Origin: Chamaecyparis obtusa
Lineage: Eukaryota > Streptophyta > Pinopsida > Cupressales > Cupressaceae
Length of the DNA stretch: 64,000 bases
NCBI GenBank assembly: GCA_027943335.1
Contig: BSBK01008836.1
Coordinates: forward strand, 62,001 to 126,000
Direction: 5' to 3'
Below the pieces are notes generated by a model. It had not been told where the DNA came from and searched no databases. It saw nothing but the letters and a program-made list of their open reading frames with translations. Positions within the stretch are counted from its first letter, which is position 1. Each line of letters opens with the position of its first letter. Of the stretch, positions 14,401-24,900 are shown one piece after another. The translations under genes were made by a program, and so were the position numbers.

Positions 14401-17400
14401 GCTTATTCTTAGCAATCAAAAAAGAAACTCATACTGCTAATCCTGTTAAGACTCTAGAGGTAAACACAAAAGGTATAGACACTACAAATTTTGCTTTACA
14501 TGTAAGAAAATACAAAGGAATGGTTTATTGCTAGTGGATGCTCTAATCATATGACTGGTGATAAAAGTAAGTTTGTAAAACTTGAAAAATACAGAGGATT
14601 TGTTACATTTGGAGGAGATCAAAGAGGTAGAATAGTTGGAATTGGTTCTATCAATTTTTATGGGAAACATAATATTGACAACGTTTACTATGTGAAGGGT
14701 CTGAATCATAATCTCTTGAGTGTTGTACAAATGTGTGAGAATGGATATAACCTTGTATTTCAAGAAAATGGTTGTGAGATAAGAAAGAAATCTAGAATTG
14801 TAATTGCTATTGAAAAGAAGACCAAAGGAAACATGTATCAGTTGAAGACTGCTAACAAATATTGTTTGATGTTTCAAATCGATGAAAGTTGGCTATGGCA
14901 CCAAAGAATGTGTCATATCAATTATGACAACATGATGAGAATCAACTCATTACAAGTAATAAGAGATTTGTTGAAGCTTACAAAACCTGCTAACAATGTT
15001 TGCAAAGAATGTTAAGTCATAAAACAAACAAGGAGATCTTTCAAAGCTAAAGAACAATTTAGTACCGAACTATTTGAGTTAGTGCACACTAATCTGTGCA
15101 GATCTACCAGAATAAGAAATCTACAAGGTGAAAGGTAGTTCATGCTTTTAATTGATGATATTGATGATTACTCTAGGATGACATGGGTTGCTTTCTTAAG
15201 AGAAAAATATGAAGCATTAGAAAAACTCAAGATATTTAAGGCTATGATTGAGAATGAAGCAAATAGAAGAATCAAATGTTTGAGATCTGACAAAGGAGGA
15301 GAATTTACTTCAAATGAGTTTAACATTTTTTATGAGTGGGATTAGAAGGCATTTGTTTGCTCCTAGAACACCACAACAAAATGGTGTAGCAGAAAGAATG
15401 AATAGAACAATACAGGAAGCATCAAGAACCATGATCAAGGAAGCAAATCTACCAAAATCTATTGGAAAGAGGCAATATTGACTGCAATATACACACAGAA
15501 TAGAGTTTAGATTAGGAAGAATCTCGGGAAGACATCATATGAGGTATGGTATGTAAAAACTCTTGTAAAATATTTCAAAGTATTTGGATGTAAATGTTAC
15601 ATTAGAAGAGATGAAGAAAATCTAGGAAAATTTTATACTAGCGCAAATAAAGGCATATTCCTTGAGTATTTCACAGAGAGTAAAGCATACAGATGTTATA
15701 ACAAAAGGCTAAGAAGAATAATTGAAAGCACTAATGTAAAAGCTGATGAAGACATTGCAAAGAATGCAGAAATAGAAGTTGGATATGAATCAGATAAATC
15801 TATTGACAAACAGGAAGAAGAGAAAACTGTAGAGAATGATGAACAGAATGATGTGGAGGTTGCTCTGGCAACTACTCCTAAGACTCCCAGATATGTGCAA
15901 AGAAATCATTTAGAAAATCAGATAATTGGAGACTAGTACAAAGGAGTAATGACAAGAAGTAAAGTTGTTGAACAACAAGTCAATCTATGTTTAATTTCAA
16001 AAGTTGAGCCGAAAACTATGAAAGAGGCTTGCAATGATCAAAATTGGATTAAGGCTATGAAAGAAGAGCTGGATCAGATTGAGAAGTATTAGACTTGGGA
16101 ACTCATCCCAAGACTGAAACACAAAAATGGAATTGGAACAAAATGGGTATTTTAGAACAAACCAGATGAAGATGGTAAGATAGTGAGGAACAAAGCAAGA
16201 CTTGTATGCAAGGGATACAAACAAGTGGAAGGAATTGATTTTGAGGAGACTTATGCACCAATGGCAAGAATAGAAGTTATCATAATGTTTTTGGCTTTTG
16301 CAGCATATAAGGACTTTAAAGTATATCAGATGGATGTGAAATTTGCAATCCTAAATGGAGAACTAGAAGAAGTGTACATAGAACAACCAGAATGCTTCAA
16401 GCTATCAGATGATCCGAACACTATCTGCAAGTTGAAAAAGGCACTATATGGACTAAAGCAAGCTCCCGTAGCTTGGTATGCAAGGCTTAACAACTATTTA
16501 CTAAGGCAAGGATTTAAGAAAGGTATTGTTGATAGTAATCTCTACTTTAAAATTGAATCAAATGATATTCTAATTGTAGTTGTTTATGTAGATGACATTA
16601 TCTTTGGAGGCAACGATGGTATGTGTAAGAAATTCGCAGAGAAAATGCATGAGTTTAAAATGTCTATGATTGGAGAATTGAACTTCTTTTTGGGCTTACA
16701 AGTAAATCAGAAAAGTGAAGGTATCTTCATTTCACAATCAAAATATGCGAAGGAAATGTTGGAAAAGTTTGGGATGATAAATGCTAAACCAATATGCACA
16801 CTTATGGTTATTGGTTGTAAGTTGAGTAAAGCTGATGAAAGCAAATACAGATCAATGATTGGTGGATTGTTATATTTGACTACTACCAAACCGGATATCA
16901 TGCATGTTGCTTGCCTTGTAGCTAGATTCCATCAAAATCCAAGAGAATCTCATGTTGTAAAAATAATTTTCAAATATTTGACGAGAACTAGGGATTTCAG
17001 ACCTATGGTACCCTAGAAAATCAAACTTTACTTTAATGGCTTATACAGATGTTGAATGTGTTGATGAAAGAAAGAGTACAAGTGGAGGGGCATTTTTTCT
17101 TGGACCCAAGTTGGTTGCTTGATCAAGTAAGAAATAGGATTGTGTCTCTATCTACTACTGAAGTTAAATATATTGTTGTTGCTTCATGTTGCATTGAAAT
17201 ATTGTAAAATGAAACAAACTTTGAAGGACATTGGAATAATGTTTGATGAACCTAGTTCTATTTTATGTGACAATACCAGTGCTATAAGCATTTCAAAGAA
17301 TTTGGTACTGCACTCAAGGACAAAACACATTTCAATTTGATATCACTTTTTGAGAGTAAAGACTTTGGAGCTATGTATTGTTGTGAGTTGATTTGTATAT

Positions 17401-18883
17401 CTCAGGGGAAGCTAAGTAGAATGAGTGACTTGTTTGCATCTTCGGCCTTTGCCATTGATGTCAAAGGGGGAGAATTTTTGGTTTATTCGATATGGTAAAA
17501 AAAATTGCTTTTTGTCGTTGGTGTGTTGTCATCAATGATACAGGGGGAGATTGTTGCAGAATTAAGCAAAATGAGTTGTTTGAGTAACTAAGGAGTTTGT
17601 ATGGTTGTCATTGATGTGAACTTGTTATTGTTGTCATTAGTGACTGCTCTCTACATAATTAGTATTGAGTATATTCCTTTGCATACTCTGTATGCTAAGA
17701 ACCTATTGTTGAGATTTTGATATGATAATGAACATCGTTTGAAGATGTTTATTTTAAGATTTTGTGGTTTTGGACGAAGTACAGTGGAATTGGCATTTGT
17801 CTATGTATAGTTGTGATTGATAGTGATCTCTACATGAAATGCATGCTTCACATTTCTCCACATGACAGTTTCTAATGGTGTGCTTCTAAAAATGAGATAT
17901 CAATGTCTGTAGCTTCATTCATTTCAGGTGGCACAAGATTTTTGGCTTCAAAGACTTGATTTCATAGTTCAATGGTGTTTCTACTTTAGGTTTCGCCAAC
18001 CTCGGGTATTTACACTTCAATTATTTGTCTCAGTGTATGCAAGATGAAATGTAACGTGCACAGTGATATTTTTGGTCTCAGTTATGACATGTTGTGGTCG
18101 ACTTCTAATTCCTCCCCACTATGGGAATGTTTAGTGCCAACCTAATTCAAATTGTATTTAGCTACTTGCCTGGCTGACAGTGGGAGACATCGCAAATAAA
18201 TATTGGTATAAATAAAGGTTAAATCATTGTGGTATAGAGCATATGTATGGCATTCGTGTATACTTGTGCAAGTGTGTACCTATGCGAACAAGATGCATGA
18301 AAGAGGATGTCTCCCTGCATGTTTGAGATGTTTTGAAGAGTATTTGAGGACGGTGTGGATATTCATGTGTTAGTTACCAAAAGCAATGAGCCAAAGATAT
18401 CTATAGATCAGTCGGTTGAGTTGTTGTTGTGCATCAATGGTGGATCTATTCTCTTTTATCCTTCTTTTGGGCAGTGAGCCTTCCTTCTTCGACAGTGAGC
18501 CCTTTAGCAGTGAGTCTTTCTTTGTAAAATCACCTTAACCGGTGTCTCACCCTAACAAGTGTTTATATATTTAAGAATAATCTTCTCTATGGTTTTTCCC
18601 TTCACAGGGTTTCTCACATAAATTTGGTGTTTCATGTGTTTGGTGATTATTGTGCTTTCATGTTTTCATCTTTTTACAATTAAGGTTTAAAGTATGTTTG
18701 GTGGAATTGATTAAAGTTGTGTTAAGGTTTAAAAGTTTGTGGACAACTAATTCAAACCCACCCCCTCTCAGTTGTCTTGCATATTCAACATTATCTTGAT
18801 CCTTTATTAACTTTAAGGGTCCCAATGGATTCCTCTCTATAGTATTAAAAAAACATTTTTAAGTTTAAGAGCTATTTTATTTT

Positions 18884-18919
<36 letters not shown>

Positions 18920-21900
18920 AATATTCATCTAAACTAGTAAGATAAATAAATAAATAAGAAAAAAAAAATTATTTCCTACATACATATATAGACAGAATTT
19001 TTACTTCAAAAAAAACTATTTTATAATTTTGTAGTTTTTGAAAACTTAATGAAAAACAGTTATTTACTGCATGTGTTTAAGTCCTAGCTATTCCAATGAC
19101 TAAAATATTATTTACTTTAACTTCTACTGTTTATTGTTATATTAATATTAATAATATCAATTTTAATTTTAACGAGGCATAAATAGATGGTTGGAATAAA
19201 AAAGCAACAAGCTATATTTTTTTACTTAGAAACTATTTTATTTGTCACATACAATTTGTTGTGTATTATTTATTTCTTGTTAAAGCGCTCTTTAATTTTC
19301 TATACTTTATAATAATAATAAATTATCTACTTTAACTTTTGCTTGAAGAGTTATTTTATTTTTATACAAATATTATATTTAAATATTTATTTGAACTATG
19401 ATATTATACATAAACACAGATTTTTAATTTTATTTAAAAATTATTTTAATTAATTTTGAAAAGAATAGTGAATATTCTGTTATATGTAACCACATATTAT
19501 TAGTAGTAATTTTATATTTAAAAAATATAGAGTTGTTCTTTTATTTACTAAGAGATATTTTATTTCCCTTGAAAGTTATTTTATTTACTAGATGTTTAAA
19601 AAAATAGGTGTCATTACTTAAATTCATTTTTATTTGTATAACTTATTTTAAATACTTTAAAGTCTTTATTGTAAAAAAATGTTGGCTCAAAATAGTTTTT
19701 GTGAACATGATCATACTATGGCATTCCCCCTCTTCCTACCCCAATGTTTAACCTAGCATTTTGTCAAATGGGATGAGCTCTAGTGCTAAATCATCAAGGC
19801 TTTCATAATGACAACTCACAAATCAAAACCCCAAGAGAAATGTTACATGCTTAAAATGCATAAATGTTAATATTGAATTGGGTAAATTGCAGCATCTAAT
19901 TGTAGGTGTGACTAAGCCCAATGAACAGGACCAAGCCAAGCACAAAGTTCTAGAATGAATTTCACACAAAAGATATTCCTTGGGCATGCAATCTAACCCA
20001 AAGTACACCCTACATGGGGATACTTGCCAATACCAAAATAATGTAAGCACGGTAAATAAACCATATCATTTAATCAAAATTGGTTAATCATTATACATCA
20101 TGTTACTAAATTAAAATGAAATCAAAACGACAGGAGATAGTTTGTTAATTATAACATCAATGGTCTCTTCCAACTTGATGCTGCTACAAAAACTTGAACT
20201 TTTTGTAATCCTATTTTAGGTTTGGTCAATTATTCTTTTATTTTAATGAGGTAGATGTTTAGCTGAAACCCTTTTCAGGAAGATGTGTTGCGAAACCCCT
20301 TTTAAGGAATGTATAGTAGAGTCCCCTCTATGTAATATCAATGTTTGGAACATTTTCGAGACTTAGGGACTTGGGGCAAAAATTTCCCAATCATCTCAGT
20401 GACACCCAAGAGTCCCCCACAATCAAACAGCCAAAAAGGTATTTTAAAAATAAAAACTCAAATTCTTTTCAATCCCTATGCTGAAGGCCGAACCCTAATG
20501 GCCTATGGGCCCACCTAAACCCCACAAACCCTATAAAACACTTGAATCCTCATTTCAACTCATAAAAACAAATCAACAATAAGCTGATAGTGTGAGTGCG
20601 AGAGTGAGAATTGCAAGTGCAAGGTGAAAGAGCAAGAGTAAAGCGCAAGGTTGAGGAGTACGAAGAGTTTGGGGATGATTAGAGGCCTCACTTCACTCCA
20701 TTTTTTTATTTTGAACATTTATAATCATCCTAATGTAATCTTGAACATAATATAAATTTCAAATCCCCATTTTCATTGTTCAATATTAAAATGTTAATCT
20801 TTACTTCAAAGTTTAGTAGTTTGTAAGTTTTACTAATTTGCCCAAGTTTAATTTGTAATTCTTATACATCTTTTTATAACTATTTTTTCAACTACTATAT
20901 TTATTTGAGCACCATCCCTCCACCTCTACTCTGCTATTGTCCCCCCACAGCCCCACTGCCATCCCCAAAATCTCCCCATCCCTGAAACCCATCCCCGTGT
21001 CCCCAGATCAGGAAGCTCCGTGGAACTAATATGTGTTGCAAAACTTTCATTTGAGTAAGAGTCTGGGAAATAACAAAAAAGTTCACCCAGTAATATGATT
21101 TCAAAAAGGGCATTAAATTTTATGCATAACTGATAAAAATTATTCTTTGACAAGGAGTGAATAACACACATTCATAGAAGACTTGTGTCATTTCTGTAAC
21201 TCTACCGCGAACAAGGGTACTGTAAGAATAGAAAATTCAAAATAGGAAACAAAAAAGACTCCCAAAGCCTCAAACTCAAGTTTTGTGAAAGAAATATGAT
21301 ATGACTAGAAGACTACCATCTCAAACATGCAAAGAATAATGGTACAAAAATGCTAGCTGCTGAAGAGTAAACAATAAGAATTCAAAGTACTTAATAAGCC
21401 CTGTATTATAAACGCAACCTGAAATAATTTGAATGGAGAGAATGGTTACTCAAAAATGCAAAGATGCGCTTCTCAAATTAAGTAGTACTTAACAGTGAAG
21501 GAATCATTTTAGCTTTGAGTCTCAAAAACTCAAAATCTGATCAATGACACAATGCCAAGAGGTCAACCATCAATAATTGCTGCCCAAAAACAATGATAAA
21601 TTCATTCCCAGAAATATTTAATAACTACCACTTCTAAAATGGTAAAGAAATCATGTTCCTCCAAAAATTATTTCATATCAGCTACTTTTATGATAATAAT
21701 ATTTTCTTTAATGGTATTTCTCTGACTGCTTAGGTGTGGAAAATTCAATAATTTTAACATTATTGTTCATGCAGATCCTTCACTCTAGTTAATAACTGAA
21801 AGAATGCAAATTAGAGTTCATTCTCAGGGTCCACAGTTATACTGAAAAACTCAAGTTGCCCTACATTTCAAACATCACACTTCAAAATCAAAATATGTTG

Positions 21901-24900
21901 TACAATGCTTGTTTGATTCTCAACCCTCTTGAAGGTGAAAACTTGTAATTAACACAATCTTGATGACCTCCAGCACCTCATTAAAATAATTAGTATAGGA
22001 AAACAATGATATTGACTACATTATGTTAGAGTTTCACCATAATTCCTTAAAATCCTGTGTGTTTATAACTTTATATGCATTTATTGGTAAGTCAACGTAG
22101 CTATTTTTATTTCATCAAAACCAAAACCATTAAAAGAATTTATGTGTTTTACTTTTTATGCTATCATAAAGTTGCTGGCAAACATAGTTGCATTGGGAGC
22201 CTGAGAAAATCTGATGAGAATTAAAGACCAGTTAGAGGAACATCTTGCACTAAAAAAACAACATAGGAGCACAACAAATCCAAGAGCATATAGTCAAAAA
22301 AATTGAAAATAGATATCTATCAAGGTAGAAAAACATGAATAGAGAATAAGAAAATAAGTTCTTGTAGCTTTAAAGGTTTGATGGCATACTTGGGATCCAG
22401 ATAAGGGCTTAAATCAAGCTTGTCTCGGAATGCAACATGACCACTCAATTTGCTTAAACGACCTCGCAAATCTTGCGTAAATCTCTTTAAGTGTACAATT
22501 AGAACATTTGGAGCCTTGCTGATGAGATATTGTTTAGTAGCATCCCGCTTCACTCGCTTAGGTTCAAGATTTGTCCCTATAGAATCAATACTCTCCATCT
22601 TTTGTTTTCTTCCACGTGTTCTAAAACCCTTTTGTTGATGAACATCAACTTTTGCAAAATCCTCGTTGAGATCTCCTGATTCTTTAAAAGTTCTTTCAGC
22701 CATTCGCAAGGAACTTCTAGTAGCAATCCTTTTAGGTTGGAAATTTACTTCATTTTCTGCATCAGCCTTAGCAAAGGTTAAAACAGACACATTATTAAAA
22801 ACCATCAGAACCTGCAAACACCTTAAGCAGAAGCTTCATCTAAAATAAGATTTGCAGAAACTACCTTGCACAATGCCAGAGCTGCCAAAATCTACTGTGC
22901 CCATTTGCAGTTTTTGTGGAGCAGATAACTGTACACTACCTTGATCATTCAAACTTGAGAGTTTCTTAGTCCTATCAAACCCCCTATCTTCCTTGGCAGA
23001 TGATTCAGAAGGAGTTTTATTGCTTTCATTGTGTGTCCCTCTTGTGTCGATTGTCTTATCTTGTCCACCTTCAAAGTCCAAGGCTGCAGAGAACTTCATG
23101 TTAATTACATCCTCCAACCTTGCCATTTTGTCATTTGCACTGTCATTTGCAATCTGTGCAGAGCATCCATCACACTCCCATGCATTGTCTCCTGAAAGAA
23201 GTTCTGGTCTTGTGAAAGAAGCAAAACACCCATCAATAGACATTGGAATGATAGCATTTGAAAACATTTCTGCACTTACCATGTTACTTCTCTCAGTATC
23301 AACATTAGTTTCTGCCTCACATATATCTTGTCTTCCATTTTCCAGACATAGATTGTTCTCAACTTCACATTTTTCTTCTTGCTGTTTCTCAATAGATGGT
23401 GTATCTTGATTGACCAGTTCAATCCCATCGCACTCCATAGGAACATGCTCAGAATCCATAGCCAGTACAGACTTCACATCAAAGTGCTTGGGACAGTCTT
23501 TGCCGGTGTTCAATTGAGTGAATAATTCACTATCATTTGTAGTTCCAACCCCTATACCTTCTCGTGCATCAAGGCAATTATAAAAATCTTTGTCAACAAC
23601 CAGGAAAGACTTATCCTCTTTCTCAAACTCGCCATTCTTTTCATTGTTATATATCGCAGATCTATCCTGGAAATCAAAATGTGATTGCATGTTTATTGCA
23701 TTCTCTGAGGGAGAAAATATTGCATTCTCATCTACATTATGTCCATTCTGGCAAATGGATATATTGTTAGAAGTTACTTTTACAGATATTGTTTCAGAGT
23801 TATCGAGTGGAATTCCATTGCAATTATGATCGATGCTTTTTACATCACTCTCCTCAATTCGCTCCATGGTTTCCGATAGATCAAAAACACTCTGACATGG
23901 ACCTTCAGCAGATTGTTTAAGAGGAAGCAAGCAATTAAGCTGTTCAGGATCTGCTCTGGTTGTAGGTCCATTTGGAGTATCAGAAGTTATATTTTCAACA
24001 GAAGCAGCAGATGAAAACGTCCCAGAGCAAACCATCATTTCTTTTGCTTCTGATTTTCTCATTGGGGAAACCTGACTTTTTTTTCCTTGTTTTTTCCTCC
24101 CCTTGCTACCATCCTTTTGCAACTGTTTCTTTCCTGAACACTTCTCCAATGATGATGCTGAGGCATGCTTATTCTGCCCTTGGGTTGAAGATGTCTTGGG
24201 CATTTCATTTCTTGGAATAGGTAAAGACAGATCAAGAAATGGCTCGTGCATGACAGAGGAAAAGCCACATACACAGCATCGAACAGTGCTGGAAAGCTGG
24301 CCGCCAAAGATATTATCTACCAATGTCAATGTATCAGAATCGCTATTCCTCTCATTTGTGTGCATACTTTCCCGGATTTGTCTGCTAGATAACTGTTCGT
24401 TATCACTTTCACCTGGAGATTTATAAAGTTGTTTGCATTGAAGCTTACTTTCATTTAATTCCTCTGTCTTTAAGCTGTCCAACAAGTACTTCAACAATTC
24501 ATGGCTATCTTGTTGTTGGAATCCCCTGAAACGAGGAGCCTTAGCACAAATAGCATTGAAAAGAGAACCTGGGCTGATGACTCCCTTACCACTAATAGAA
24601 GGCATCCTGCTTCTCCTGCCCTTCTTAGTGTTTGTATTCAACAAGCTAGAATCTAATTCTCTTGCTTTGTCAACTTGTTGTCTTTCCAGTATTGTTTCCA
24701 TGTAAAGATTTCTCAAAGAGAAAGATACCTGCCCCAGAAATTCTATATTTGGTTGAGTAAAATGATCTCGGAGCGCATCCAAAGCAAGCATATTTTGCAG
24801 AACAGAATTGAAGAAGCATGTATTGCCAAGATTCACCAGACCTTTGATCACACGGCCACACAATACTAAACCATCTGTTTTGTCCTCTATACAAACAGTT

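Larger units (their letters stand above)
3619..18790 (+). mobile_element. Decayed Ty1/Copia LTR retrotransposon with nested insertions
   Basis: The element has a split 5' LTR (3619-4659 plus 13037-13256), a Met-tRNA-type primer site, broken gag, protease, integrase, reverse transcriptase and RNase H in Copia order, a polypurine tract, and a 3' LTR. Without the hAT, which sits in the 5' LTR, and the SINE, the original element would be about 6.6 kb. Many stops and frameshifts make it non-functional. No convincing 5-bp target duplication remains (TCATG on the left, TTATC on the right), in keeping with age. Confidence 0.9.
2338..22389 (-). other. 20-kb transposon-filled UBP intron 2
   Basis: The interval is bounded by a GT donor at 22389-22388 and an AG acceptor at 2339-2338 on the minus strand, and is 20,052 bp long. 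About 15.2 kb is the Copia element with its nested insertions. The remaining flanks, 2338-3618 and 18791-22389, show no coding sequence. The Copia lies antisense to the gene; the hAT transposase and the inner LTR element lie in the gene's sense. Confidence 0.82.

Noticed and set aside
3614..18795. A 5-bp duplication for the outer Copia element
   Set aside because: TCATG and TTATC agree at only three positions, so it was not claimed.
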